DNA of 64,000 bases. Origin: Desulfobulbus propionicus (lineage in GTDB: Bacteria > Desulfobacterota > Desulfobulbia > Desulfobulbales > Desulfobulbaceae). The stretch lies in the NCBI GenBank assembly GCA_002747135.1, contig PDTE01000025.1, positions 92,884-156,883 of the forward strand, given 5' to 3'. Below the pieces are notes generated by a model that saw nothing but the letters and a program-made list of their open reading frames with translations, was not told the DNA's origin and ran no database searches. Each line of letters starts with the position of its first letter. The stretch's first letter is position 1. Positions 16,910 to 25,089 of the stretch are shown here, piece by piece. Both the position numbers and the translations under genes were made by a program.

Positions 16910-17712
16910 TTTGCACGGTGAGTGGCCTGCATAACTGCATCCATCAGCGCTGCCCGTACATTATGTTTCTCCAGCGCATGGATTCCGTGGATTGTTGTCC
17001 CGCCGGGAGAAGTAACCTGCGCTTTCAGTTCAGCTGCACACAATTCACTTTTCATGGCAAGTTTTACTGAACCATACATGGTCTGCAAGACGAGTTTTTC
17101 TGCCAGCCCCCTTGGCAGACCGGCAAGCACGCCGCCATCTGTCAGGGCATCGATTATGGTAAAAATATACCCTGGCCCGCTACCGCTCAGTCCGGTAACG
17201 GCGTCGAGTAATTCTTCCTTGACTTCTATGCACAGCCCTACAGAGGAAAAAATTTTTTGAGCAATGTCCCTGTCCTGCTCCAGGACATCGTTATGTATGC
17301 TTATTGCTGAAGCTCCTTCAAGAATAAGTGCTGGAGTATTGGGCATTACACGTATGAATCGCCTTACCTGTGGGAAATACTCCTCAAGAGCCCCTAAAGC
17401 CACGCCAGCCATTATCGAGATCAAGAGCTTTTTTTTGTCAAAAAATTGGTTAAATAAACCGGAAACATCACCAATAACCTGAGGCTTGACAGCCAGGATA
17501 ACGTTATTGCAGGTATCGCTGAAAAAAGCTGGTTCACTGGTTGTCGAAACCGTATATGTTTTGGCTAGATACTGCAATCGTAAAGAATCGACATCATAGA
17601 CAGTGATATCCTGACTGGAAAATAACTTTGCTTCAAGTATTCCACGAATAAGTGCTTCAGCCATCTGGCCGCCGCCTAAAAATCCAATTGAGGCTTTTTC
17701 GTTAGCAGACAT
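16900..17712 (-). CDS. proC: Pyrroline-5-carboxylate reductase
   Basis: It catalyses the last step of proline synthesis, NADPH-dependent reduction of pyrroline-5-carboxylate. The 270 residues start with the Rossmann motif IGFLGGGQMAEALI, include AVKPQVIGDV and RRFIRVMPNTPALI, and end with the signature GLSGSGPGYIF and the helical dimer domain with QVTSPGGTTIHGI. GGTGA precedes the ATG by 7 nt. The other proline genes (proB, proA) lie at 51.6-54.3 kb of this window. The stop TGA is within GGTAACTGA of a repeat end. Confidence 0.95.
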   Translation of the reverse strand: MSANEKASIGFLGGGQMAEALIRGILEAKLFSSQDITVYDVDSLRLQYLAKTYTVSTTSEPAFFSDTCNNVILAVKPQVIGDVSGLFNQFFDKKKLLISIMAGVALGALEEYFPQVRRFIRVMPNTPALILEGASAISIHNDVLEQDRDIAQKIFSSVGLCIEVKEELLDAVTGLSGSGPGYIFTIIDALTDGGVLAGLPRGLAEKLVLQTMYGSVKLAMKSELCAAELKAQVTSPGGTTIHGIHALEKHNVRAALMDAVMQATHRAKGN

Positions 17713-17795
17713 ATCAGTTTCACCAAATGTAAGATAATACGTAATTACTCGCAGGGCATGCGCCCGCCTGTAACTGATCGCAGGCTCTTCATGAT

Positions 17796-17952
17796 GTCAG
17801 GGAGCAGACTCAAAGTTTGCCAGAATGTTCAAAAGGTCAGCTCAGGCAATACCATCTTTGGCAGTGTTTTGGCAACACATATACGCAAGGATAACACGTT
17901 ACCAAAAGCTGCCAAACCTGGTACCACCTGAGCTGATGGAAAACTCGGGTTA
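17796..17952 (+). repeat. Family 5 element with inner hairpin element
   Basis: It carries GAGCAGACTCAAAGTTTGCC, then GGTCAGCTCAGGCAATACC, TTTGGCAACACATATACGC, and a right side ending CACCTGAGCTGATGGAAAAC. It is a diverged copy of the element at 20583; the long stem is partly decayed. Confidence 0.7.
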
Positions 17953-17997
17953 AGGATGCCCCAAGACAGGCGAACCGGGAGCAGGCCCGAAATGAAC

Positions 17998-18031
17998 AAA
18001 AAAGCCGTCGGGATGTCCGACGGCTTTTTTG
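17998..18031 (-). terminator. Rho-independent terminator (bidirectional form)
   Basis: AAAGCCGTCGG, a 5-nt loop and CCGACGGCTTT form an 11-bp perfect stem with A-tract on one side and T-tract on the other, so it can work in both directions. It lies about 95 bp beyond the lpxC stop codon. Confidence 0.88.
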
Positions 18032-18124
18032 TTAATTTTTCAGCAAACTACTCGTATACATTACAATATTTTGATTTTACATCAAGATATCGATTGCCCA
18101 ATGCAACTCCTCTCCCTCGGCCAG

Positions 18125-19126
18125 TTACACGGCACACGCCTGTCGCTGGATAACTGCAGAGCCGCCAGGAGTAAAAAAGGGGGTCAGGCAGTGGCCTGCC
18201 GCCTTTGTTGTTTTCACAGCTTTTTGCAAAATTGTCTTGCCCTGCTTTTTTTTATACTCAACATACTCCCAGCACTGAGGGTTAGCTGCTATGGTTTGCA
18301 TTAAACCAAAATGCAACCCATGCCCTGATCGATCAGCAATTACATGTCCGAGCAAAGGGGTGCCGAGCAGCATCAAATCACCGACGAGATCAAGAACTTT
18401 ATGCCGGACGAACTCATCATGAAAACGAAGCCCATCCTCGTTTAGGATAGATTTCCTGTCCCAGTGAATAGCAATGGTATTATCAAGGGTTCCACCAAGA
18501 GCCAGCCCATTTTCCCACAAATACTCAACCTGTTCAACAAAGCCAAACGTTCGGGCAGAAGCGATTTCCCGACAAAACTTTTCAGAGTCAAAGTCCATGG
18601 TATAGGTTTGCTCATCAATCAACTCATTGTCAAAGTGGATTCGTCCGGTGATCCTGAATCCGTCGCAGGGTTCAACCCTGATACTTTTTCCTTCTTCTGC
18701 ATAACTTATCGGCCTGGTTACGCGGAGCATCTTGCGCGGGGCGTCTTGCTTTTGCCTGCCTCCCTTCTTTAAAAGACAGATAAAAGGTTTTGCGCTTCCG
18801 TCCATAATTGGCACCTCATGCGAATCAATATCTATTTCCGCATTATCAATGCCAACACCGCAGAAGGCCGCCATCAAATGCTCTGTAGTGGAAATCTGGT
18901 GCCCGTTATGGCCAATGGTTGTTGCAAGCCGGGTATCTACCACATTTTCAACGCGAGCAGATATCACGGTACGATCAACAGCGTCTGACCTGAAGAATCT
19001 GATACCTGTGTTTATGGGAGCAGGTCTGATCGTCAGATTAACAGTACGTCCAGTATGCAGCCCGACACCGTAACAGCTAACTGAATGCTTTAAAGTATGT
19101 TGATACGCCTCTCCTGAAGAACCCAT
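18125..19126 (-). CDS. lpxC: UDP-3-O-acyl-N-acetylglucosamine deacetylase
   Basis: It is the committed zinc-dependent step of lipid A synthesis. The 333-residue protein shows the full duplicated fold: SVSCYGVGLHTGR near residue 10, the metal-ligand motif STTEHLMAA near 80, the SHEVPIMDGSAKPF block, the ARTFGFVEQVEYL loop, and the second metal site HKVLDLVGDLMLLG with GHVIADRSGH. AGGA precedes the ATG. It points away from lpxB and follows lpxK on the minus strand, so lipid A genes cluster over about 5 kb in both directions. It ends before a strong terminator. Confidence 0.96.
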   Translation of the reverse strand: MGSSGEAYQHTLKHSVSCYGVGLHTGRTVNLTIRPAPINTGIRFFRSDAVDRTVISARVENVVDTRLATTIGHNGHQISTTEHLMAAFCGVGIDNAEIDIDSHEVPIMDGSAKPFICLLKKGGRQKQDAPRKMLRVTRPISYAEEGKSIRVEPCDGFRITGRIHFDNELIDEQTYTMDFDSEKFCREIASARTFGFVEQVEYLWENGLALGGTLDNTIAIHWDRKSILNEDGLRFHDEFVRHKVLDLVGDLMLLGTPLLGHVIADRSGHGLHFGLMQTIAANPQCWEYVEYKKKQGKTILQKAVKTTKAAGHCLTPFFTPGGSAVIQRQACAV

Positions 19127-19377
19127 ATAATTTTCCTTGTCTCATAAAAAGAGTAAAAAAAAGCACATACAGCGATATATGCAAAAAACAGGCCTTCTTC
19201 TGAAAAATCAATGTACTAAAATTAAATTCCAAAATAATTGAATATAATTAAGCAGGTATCCTGCAGGTACCCACAGGGTGCCCGCAAAAGGACAGGCAGG
19301 CGTGTGTGTCAAAAAAAACACAGAAAAGCACCTGCCTGAAAAATGTTGAAATTTCGACACAGAAAAAAAGTTCAGGT
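19127..19377. promoter_or_regulatory. A+T-rich spacer between lpxK and lpxC, likely lpxC promoter region
   Basis: There is no ORF or MITE here. It holds A+T-rich stretches and an imperfect inverted pair (GGCAGGCG / CACCTGCC near 19295 and 19340). A promoter for lpxC is expected, but I could not single out a -35/-10 pair. Confidence 0.3.
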
Positions 19378-20451
19378 TCAGGAAAAATCCAAAGCAGACA
19401 AAGCGTTAAGTATCAATTGATCAAAGGCATTATCCGCACTGACTCTCATCTGAATAACGTGCAGGGGAAGCGAAAATGAAAAATGTCGCAATTTAACGAG
19501 ATCCTTTTCAGTTGTTACCAGGCAATCAGCCTCAGCTTGTCCGGCTCTGGCAATGATCCTTGAAATCTCTTTTTCGGTATACTGAACATGGTCTGAAAAG
19601 GCACTGAACCCCACAACCTTTTTATACACGCCCTTCAGAGTGTCCCTGAAGGAATCAGGGCGGGCTATTCCGCAAAATCCATAACAGGTCATCTGGTTGA
19701 TACTATCTTTCTCATCTGGACAGATACCACCTTCATTGTCCACCTGGAAACTGCCGGCAATGTCATACCCTGCAAAGCAGGTATTGTTACCAGGGAATCT
19801 GGAATTCAGGAGTTCGGCAAATTTATGCGCTCTGTCCTGGTTGGCATCGGTAACTCCTGTCAGAAGAAAACACGTTGCTCTATGTAAGGCGGAAACCGGT
19901 TCTCGAAGATGTCCACCAGGAAAGACCCTTGAATTTCCAGCCAGAAAATCAGCATTAAAGAGCACCAGGTCAATATCTCGTTTGAGCTGAAGATGCTGAA
20001 AGCCATCATCCAGAAGAAGAACATCTGCGCCCATAGAAATCGCCTTTCTCGCAGGTACAATTCTTTTTCTCCCGGTTAAAACCGGTACGCCGGCAAGCGT
20101 TTCTGCCAGCAGTCGCGGTTCATCGCCAGCCTCATCAGCATCAAGAAACACTGTTTCTCCGTCAGATACGATATTAACCGGATGAAACGTCTTCCCTCCG
20201 TATCCTCTGCTGATGACAGCCGGGGTGTATCCTGAAGCCTGCAGCAAACGTGCAAGATACTGCACCACCGGAGTTTTACCTGATCCTCCCAGGGTCAGGT
20301 TGCCAACACTTATTACCGGGACCTGAACCGAAGCCTGAGACCATATTTTCGTTCCATACAATTTTTCCCTTATCTTCATGGCCAGGCTGTATATGGGAGA
20401 AAAAGGTCGTCCTGCCGCAAAGAATACTGACGTACTATTCATCTTTTTCAT
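19378..20451 (-). CDS. lpxK: Tetraacyldisaccharide 4'-kinase
   Basis: It adds the 4'-phosphate to the lipid A disaccharide at the inner membrane. The protein shows the N-terminal amphipathic segment (RPFSPIYSLAMKIREKLYGT), the P-loop VGNLTLGGSGKTPVV, RGYGGK, DEAGDEPRLLA and LLDDGFQH, all family hallmarks. I start at MKKMNST (357 residues). The open frame continues 27 codons further upstream, but these codons are a literal translation of a family A element. The ATG has no strong Shine-Dalgarno; the repeat begins only about 9 nt upstream, so the native leader was probably displaced. Confidence 0.93.
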   Translation of the reverse strand: MKKMNSTSVFFAAGRPFSPIYSLAMKIREKLYGTKIWSQASVQVPVISVGNLTLGGSGKTPVVQYLARLLQASGYTPAVISRGYGGKTFHPVNIVSDGETVFLDADEAGDEPRLLAETLAGVPVLTGRKRIVPARKAISMGADVLLLDDGFQHLQLKRDIDLVLFNADFLAGNSRVFPGGHLREPVSALHRATCFLLTGVTDANQDRAHKFAELLNSRFPGNNTCFAGYDIAGSFQVDNEGGICPDEKDSINQMTCYGFCGIARPDSFRDTLKGVYKKVVGFSAFSDHVQYTEKEISRIIARAGQAEADCLVTTEKDLVKLRHFSFSLPLHVIQMRVSADNAFDQLILNALSALDFS

Positions 20452-20459
20452 TGAAGGTG

Positions 20460-20567
20460 GTAACTGCTCACAGCTCGCCCCTCTTTGAACGATCACGACC
20501 CGCCGCAGAGAGGGGCTGTAGCTGCCAATCATGATCGCCCGAAGATGGGTGAGCTAAGAGCACTTAC
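20460..20567 (+). mobile_element. Family A element, 108-bp core form
   Basis: GTAACTGCTCACAGCTC at the left, TAAGAGCACTTAC at the right, exactly 108 bp, with the family core GAACGATCACGACCCGCCGC. It lies directly upstream of lpxK. Flanking octamers differ. Confidence 0.8.
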
Positions 20568-20582
20568 TGTCTGACTTGAGAG

Positions 20583-20769
20583 CAAACAGATACAAACAGA
20601 GGTATGTAATATTCGTGAGCAGGCTCAAATTTCGCCAGAATGCTCACCAAGGGTCAGCTCAGGTAGTACCATTTTTGGCAGCATTCTGGCAACACATATA
20701 CCGGGGTATAATGTGTTGCCAGAATGCTGCCAAAAATGGCGCGGCTTGAGCTGATGAGAAATTCGGGCT
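20583..20769 (+). repeat. Family 5 element carrying a long-hairpin insert
   Basis: The outer part (CAAACAGAGGTATGTAATA, then GAGCAGGCTCAAATTTCGCC, ending GAGAAATTCGGGCT) matches the 118-bp element at 30926. An inner 101-bp unit (20654-20754), bounded by TCAGCTCAGG and TTGAGCTGA, splits it. The inner unit folds into a near-perfect hairpin: CCATTTTTGGCAGCATTCTG pairs with its complement across GGTATA, about 34 bp with one bulge. Confidence 0.8.
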
Positions 20770-20793
20770 AAGAGGGAGCAGCAGCATAATCTG

Positions 20794-20942
20794 GTAACTT
20801 ATCACGGGTACTTCATCCTTTAATGATCACTCTTTCCCGCCTACTCCTGCACACGAACGTCTCACTTCGCCTGCTTACCTGCCCGAAAGAGTGCCTGCAC
20901 AATTCTGTTGCACCCGTGACTGGTTGCATGATGTGTGGTTAC
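20794..20942 (+). mobile_element. Family B element
   Basis: It begins GTAACTTATCACGGGTAC, contains CGTCTCACTTCGCCTGCTTACC and CACCCGTGACTGGTTGC, and ends GTGTGGTTAC. Flanks do not match, and the tail is shorter than in other copies. Confidence 0.7.
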
Positions 20943-21008
20943 CTGGTAACAAAAAAAAGCCGCTGTCACATCGATGTATTGCCAAGTTTGCATTCAATGA
21001 ATAAGATT

Positions 21009-21125
21009 GTAACTGATCACGGGTAGTTCATCCCTGCACGATTACAACTCCCCGCATACTCTCTTGTAATGGGGAGCTGTGCCTGCTCAACCCTGTTGCA
21101 GCCGTACCCGGTTACATAAGGTTAC
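21009..21125 (+). mobile_element. Family B element, short form, exact 8-bp duplication ATAAGATT
   Basis: GTAACTGATCACGGGTAG at the left. The right end is doubled: GGTTAC, ATAAG, GGTTAC. ATAAGATT is present at 21001-21008 and again at 21126-21133, an exact target duplication. Confidence 0.88.
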
Positions 21126-21133
21126 ATAAGATT

Positions 21134-21195
21134 AGTGGCTGCGCCAGGTGTGCCAGCCACAAAAAAGCCATGAAAGCTCGCCACTTTTGCCGAGA
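21134..21195 (+). repeat. Family 8 diverged repeat, copy 2
   Basis: GTGGCTGCGCCAGGTGTGCC then AGCCAC, 14 nt, TGAAAGCTCGCCACTT. The spacing matches the copies at 12177 and 39278. It lies just upstream of the Gfo/Idh gene. Confidence 0.4.
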
Positions 21196-21223
21196 GACGT
21201 TCATATAACAGACAGATAGTATC

Positions 21224-22234
21224 GTGAAAAAAATTCGAACAGGCGTTATAGGTGTTGGCTATCTGGGCCGGTTTCATGCTCAAAAATATGCAGGGATGGA
21301 GCATGTTGAGCTTATAGGCGTCGCTGATCCAGACAGCAGGCGAACACAGCTCGTAGCGGAAGAGTGCGGGTGCGCCCAGTTTGATGATTATCATGACCTC
21401 CTGCAGGAAGTCGATGCATTATCCATTGTAGTTCCGACGATTTTACATCATACAATTGCAAAGGAATGCCTGCAGCATTTTGTAGACATTCTTGTGGAAA
21501 AACCATTTACAACAACCCTTGCCGAAGCTGACGAACTCATTGAGCTGAGCAAAAAACACAACAGGCTCATCCAGGTAGGCCACCTTGAACGCTATAATCC
21601 AGCATTGCTTGCAGCGCGCCCCTTACTGACCTCCCCTCTCTTTATCGAAGCCCATCGCCTCTCTGTTTTTAATCCCAGAGGCACAGATGTTGATGTTGTT
21701 TTAGACCTGATGATTCACGACATCGACATCATTTTATCTCTTGTCAATTCGCCTGTTAAAACTATTCACGGTGTCGGCGTCCCGGTAATCACCCCTCGCA
21801 CAGACATAGCCAATGCCAGGGTGATTTTTGCAAATGGATGTACGGCGAATATCACTGCCAGCAGAGTATCCATGAAAAACATGAGACGCATGAGGATCTT
21901 TCAACCGGGGAAATACCTTGCCGTTGATTTTAATAAAAAAGAAGTATTGGCTACCTCTGTAAAAAGGAGTCAAAGCAGGCAGGATGCGATTTTTGACACG
22001 ACGACACACGGCCACAAGGATCAGGATGTCCTGAAAACTGAACTTACTGACTTTATTAACAATGTTAGGCAGAGACGCATCCCTCTTGTTTCCGGAAACG
22101 AGGGAAAAAGGGCCCTGGAAACTGCGCTGGACATACGCAAACACATTGCAGCTTGCCGCTCTCAAGTCCAGGACATCTTCACTCAATGCGGTGAGCCTGA
22201 TCCATATACGTTGAAGCATGAGCTTATCTCCTGA
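21224..22234 (+). CDS. Gfo/Idh/MocA-family oxidoreductase linked to lipid A genes
   Basis: A 336-residue NAD(P)-dependent sugar oxidoreductase. The Rossmann motif GVIGVGYLGRFHAQKY is at the N-terminus, then ILVEKPFTTTLAEAD near 90 and the catalytic-region VGHLERYNPA near 115, with DLMIHDIDIILSL near 165. It ends 12 bp before lpxB. In related bacteria a gene of this type sits between lpxA and lpxB, and one characterised homologue (GnnA) oxidises UDP-GlcNAc at C3 to make the diamino sugar for amide-linked lipid A; that role is possible, but no GnnB-like aminotransferase is in view. The start is GTG with a weak ribosome site. Confidence 0.85.
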   Translation: MKKIRTGVIGVGYLGRFHAQKYAGMEHVELIGVADPDSRRTQLVAEECGCAQFDDYHDLLQEVDALSIVVPTILHHTIAKECLQHFVDILVEKPFTTTLAEADELIELSKKHNRLIQVGHLERYNPALLAARPLLTSPLFIEAHRLSVFNPRGTDVDVVLDLMIHDIDIILSLVNSPVKTIHGVGVPVITPRTDIANARVIFANGCTANITASRVSMKNMRRMRIFQPGKYLAVDFNKKEVLATSVKRSQSRQDAIFDTTTHGHKDQDVLKTELTDFINNVRQRRIPLVSGNEGKRALETALDIRKHIAACRSQVQDIFTQCGEPDPYTLKHELIS

Positions 22235-22246
22235 AGAGTCTTTCCA

Positions 22247-23443
22247 ATGCCTCAGTATCTCAAATCCTTAAAGCAGCCTGGGGCTGCACCGCATATTATG
22301 ATTAGCGCAGGAGAAGCCTCAGGAGACATCCATGGCGCAAACCTTTTTCGCTCCATCAAAAAGCTGCTGCCTGACATTACCTGCAGCGGCATGGGCGGCA
22401 ATGAACTGCAGAGGGCCGGGGTCAATGTTGTTTTTGATGCCGCTTCAATTGCTGTTGTTGGTGCAAGTGAAATAATAAGCCACCTGAAAAACATCCTCCT
22501 TGCCCGCAAGATGATGATAAAAGAGATGACCAATAATCGGCCAGCTCTGCTTATCCTTGTTGATTTCCCCGATTTCAACCTGTTGCTTGCGGCCCAGGCA
22601 AAAAAAATGGGGGTTCCGGTTTTCTATTATATCAGTCCGCAGGTCTGGGCCTGGCGGACAGGTCGAATGAAAAAAATTGGCCTGCTCTCCCAAAGGGTGG
22701 CCACCATCCTGCCCTTTGAGCAGGATTTCTACAAACAACACGGTTATACAGTTGATTATGTCGGTCACCCGCTTCTGGATACAGTCATCGCAAGGAAAAA
22801 CACAAAAGCGGTGTACAGGCAATACGGGATTCCCGGGCAAAACCGCTGCATAGGACTCCTTCCCGGCAGCAGAAAAAAGGAAATACAGGCACTGCTGCCA
22901 ACGTTTCTTGAGGTTGCATACATGCTCGACAAACGCCATGAGCAACCATACACGTTTCTCCTGCCAAAAGCATCGACCATCGACCTGGAAATACTGGAAG
23001 AACTCGGCATACATAAAGCACGACAGCAGATGGACATAAGAGTGATTAATGACCATCGTTACGACCTTATGGCCGCATGTGATATTGCCATTGCCGCCTC
23101 AGGAACTGTCACCCTGGAACTGGCCATTCTGGAAACCCCAGCCATTGTTGCCTACCGCGTGTCCCCGTTGACCTACCTGACAGGTCGCTTGCTGATCCGC
23201 AATATCGATTATTTTTCTCTTGCCAACCTCATTGTCAAAAAAGAAATTATGCCCGAATTTTTGCAGCATGAGGTCACAGCAGAAAATCTTTATCAGGCCT
23301 GTGACCATATTCTCACCATTCCAGGAGAACGGGACAGGATTGTTCAGGAATTCAGGAAGGTAAAGAAAATGCTTGGAGAAACCGGTGCCTCAAAAAGAGC
23401 GGCAGCAATTGTTATTGAGATGCTGAAAGCAGTTTCAGGATAA
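22247..23443 (+). CDS. lpxB: Lipid A disaccharide synthase
   Basis: It joins lipid X and UDP-2,3-diacylglucosamine to form the lipid A disaccharide. The 398-residue GT19 enzyme shows ISAGEASGDIHGANL near residue 18, GMGGNELQRAGV, DFPDFNLLLA near 107, YYISPQVWAWRTGRMKKI near 127, GHPLLD, LLPGSRKKEI near 205 and IAASGTVTLELAI near 285. It is probably co-transcribed with the oxidoreductase gene upstream. lpxK and lpxC lie just to the left on the opposite strand. Confidence 0.96.
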   Translation: MPQYLKSLKQPGAAPHIMISAGEASGDIHGANLFRSIKKLLPDITCSGMGGNELQRAGVNVVFDAASIAVVGASEIISHLKNILLARKMMIKEMTNNRPALLILVDFPDFNLLLAAQAKKMGVPVFYYISPQVWAWRTGRMKKIGLLSQRVATILPFEQDFYKQHGYTVDYVGHPLLDTVIARKNTKAVYRQYGIPGQNRCIGLLPGSRKKEIQALLPTFLEVAYMLDKRHEQPYTFLLPKASTIDLEILEELGIHKARQQMDIRVINDHRYDLMAACDIAIAASGTVTLELAILETPAIVAYRVSPLTYLTGRLLIRNIDYFSLANLIVKKEIMPEFLQHEVTAENLYQACDHILTIPGERDRIVQEFRKVKKMLGETGASKRAAAIVIEMLKAVSG

Positions 23444-23474
23444 AAGCAAGTGAAACCAAGACGGTACATGCCCA

Positions 23475-23735
23475 ATGAGCAGATACAGTAAAAGCAGGGT
23501 TGACAGAGAGGTCAGTGATCCAGTTCACATCCCCATCGACGGGACGCTTGACCTGCACACGTTTAACCCGGGAGAGCTGAAACAGCTCATCCCTGATTAC
23601 CTTCATGAATGCAGGAACAATACTATCTATCAGGTTCGTATAATACACGGAAAGGGAACCGGCACATTGCGGCGCTCTGTCCACTCGATCTTGCAACAAC
23701 AGTCAATGGTTAGTAACTACTCACTGGGTGTGTAA
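23475..23735 (+). CDS. Smr-domain protein, truncated at the C-terminus by a repeat
   Basis: The Smr core is clear: PVHIPIDGTLDLHTFNPGEL, then IRIIHGKGTGTLRRSVHSIL-like sequence with the conserved HGKGTG. Smr domains bind or nick nucleic acids and in this stand-alone form are poorly characterised. Family members end in a GATIVTL-type strand about 20 residues later. Here the frame runs into a family A end at QSMVSNYSLGV and stops in a repeat GTAAC. The ATG too lies in a worn repeat end (AATGAGCAGATAC), so both termini are repeat-derived. The last beta-strand is missing and activity is doubtful. Confidence 0.75.
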   Translation: MSRYSKSRVDREVSDPVHIPIDGTLDLHTFNPGELKQLIPDYLHECRNNTIYQVRIIHGKGTGTLRRSVHSILQQQSMVSNYSLGV

Positions 23736-23840
23736 CTCTCTGGTTTTACATACCTCAAACGTGTAACTGCTCTCAGGTTGCCCATATTTGGACAAGCACG
23801 ATTGGCAGCTACATGGGGAGCAACGCTTGTCACCCTCCAC
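23720..23840 (-). repeat. Family A element, partial
   Basis: GTAACTACTCACTGGGTGTGTAAC, GCCTCAAACGTGTAACTGCTC and GACAAGCACGATTGGCAGCT are intact; the remainder is eroded. It truncates the Smr gene. Confidence 0.7.
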
Positions 23841-23929
23841 AACGAGGATATATAGTTTTGGCCGTGCCACTACTCACACAGCACGTAACATACTTATTTC
23901 ATTTGATGAAATTTTAAGCCTGCTTTGAG

Positions 23930-24022
23930 ATTGCTCAGATTTGCCAGGAGCGATTGGCAGCTATAGCCTCTCTGTGCGGCCAATCGTGATCGACCGAAGA
24001 GAGGTAAGCGTGGAGCAGTTAC
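23930..24022 (-). repeat. Family A end, degenerate
   Basis: GCGATTGGCAGCTATAGCC to GTGGAGCAGTTAC. Its right end supplies the stop codon of the minus-strand gene that follows. Confidence 0.6.
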
Positions 24023-24519
24023 CCGGCAGTTTCAATCAACCCTTTTTCCGCCGCAAGAGTACGGACCGACAGCATGAAAGTCGACGGCATGGGCAGTGCT
24101 CTTGTTTCCTGAAGAATTCCCAGTTCCCTGGCCATCAGCAGGGAGGGAATGGAATAAATCCCCTCCTGATTGTCACAGATCACCTTCATGCGAAGCGCAT
24201 CAGTAAGAAAGGGACACAAGTCGCTCAGACGAATGGCAACCTGCCTCAGCTCCTGCTCAACAAGATCCCGGTTTTTATTAGCAAAATCAACAATTTTCTG
24301 ATCAGAGGGCTCTGTGCCAAAAAGATTGTTGACAACTGCCCCGGCGAGCATTGTCAGGCGATGCTGATCCTCAGGTTCTGTTCTTTTTCCAAGATCATTC
24401 TTCAGTGCCTGAAAAAAGACCATCTGAACCATTGACACCGCTTCCCGCATCACTGGTATGGTTTTACTGTCCCATGACACTCCAGGAACACGCTCTCTTT
24501 CTTTTGGGTAACTACTCAC
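24019..24519 (-). CDS. Uncharacterised helical protein
   Basis: A 166-residue soluble protein, predicted mostly helical. I recognise no family. Visible features are an N-terminal SWDSKTIPVMREAVSMVQMV, a central LAGAVVNNLFGTEPSDQ, a polar helix VEQELRQVAIRLSDLCPFLTD and IYSIPSLLMARELGIL. The GTG start (24519) lies in a repeat end GTGAGTAGTTAC; a later ATG (24450) would give a 143-residue form. The stop TAA is in a GTAAC repeat end, so both termini may be rewritten. There is no signal peptide or membrane segment. Confidence 0.6.
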   Translation of the reverse strand: MSSYPKERERVPGVSWDSKTIPVMREAVSMVQMVFFQALKNDLGKRTEPEDQHRLTMLAGAVVNNLFGTEPSDQKIVDFANKNRDLVEQELRQVAIRLSDLCPFLTDALRMKVICDNQEGIYSIPSLLMARELGILQETRALPMPSTFMLSVRTLAAEKGLIETAG

Positions 24520-24568
24520 AGAGTCTGCAACCTTTTTATTTCACTTCATGTTAAGCCTGTCACTGCTT

Positions 24569-24847
24569 TCACAGGACAAGTTTAACGGCAGCATGTTCGC
24601 TAAGCTGCCGATACAATGACAGCCTCATCTCTTCTGAGGCAAGTATCAATTCCAGATTCATGCTTATATATTTCCCTTTGGAACTCGAACGGGAATCCGT
24701 AAGGATATAGCCGCCTTCTTCACCTGCGATGGCTGCGACTGCTTTCGTGACAGCTGTTCGATCCCAGCCGATTATCGTGTATTGCCAGGGACAGGGATAC
24801 GAAATGTCAAGTTTTTGTCCTTGCAGGTGATTTATAGTTTTTTTCAT
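24569..24847 (-). CDS. DUF493 (YbeD-like) protein
   Basis: A 92-residue alpha/beta protein of the DUF493 family, an ACT-like small regulator fold: ISYPCPWQYTIIGWDRTAV at the start, GEEGGYILTDSRSSSKGKYIS in the middle and RLSLYRQLSEHAAVKLVL at the end. The E. coli relative YbeD has no firmly established role. Its first 4 nt overlap the end of the RelB/DinJ-type gene, so it occupies the position of the toxin in a toxin-antitoxin operon, though it does not resemble any toxin I know. Confidence 0.82.
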   Translation of the reverse strand: MKKTINHLQGQKLDISYPCPWQYTIIGWDRTAVTKAVAAIAGEEGGYILTDSRSSSKGKYISMNLELILASEEMRLSLYRQLSEHAAVKLVL

Positions 24848-25089
24848 AACGGTACATTCAGGGGCGGCAGGATTTTACCGCAATGAGCTACAACTGTCTT
24901 TGAAAAAGTTTTGAAAGTAGTTTTATTGGGAATTGCACCATCAAATAAAAGCCCTTTTTGCAGCTCAACCTGTTTATACAACAAGGTGATGGCTTGAGTT
25001 GTAGTCAACCCTAACTGCTGAAATATCTGCTCAGCTTTACCTTTTAAGTCTGGCTCCATTCGAGCTCTGACTGAGGATGTTTTACTCAC
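24844..25089 (-). CDS. RelB/DinJ-family antitoxin without a recognisable toxin
   Basis: An 81-residue protein with the N-terminal ribbon-helix-helix typical of RelB/DinJ: SSVRARMEPDLKGKAEQIF and LGLTTTQAITLLYKQVEL. The start is GTG with GGAGG 6 nt upstream. The C-terminal half (AIPNKTTFKTFSKTV) differs from typical YafQ-binding tails. The gene downstream, overlapping by 4 nt, is DUF493 rather than a RelE/YafQ toxin. It may be an orphan regulator derived from an antitoxin. An A+T-rich promoter-like stretch precedes it. Confidence 0.82.
   Translation of the reverse strand: MSKTSSVRARMEPDLKGKAEQIFQQLGLTTTQAITLLYKQVELQKGLLFDGAIPNKTTFKTFSKTVVAHCGKILPPLNVPL

Noticed and set aside
20452..20532. N-terminal extension of lpxK
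   Set aside because: These codons are the translation of a family A element. LpxK proteins start with the amphipathic segment found after MKKMNST.
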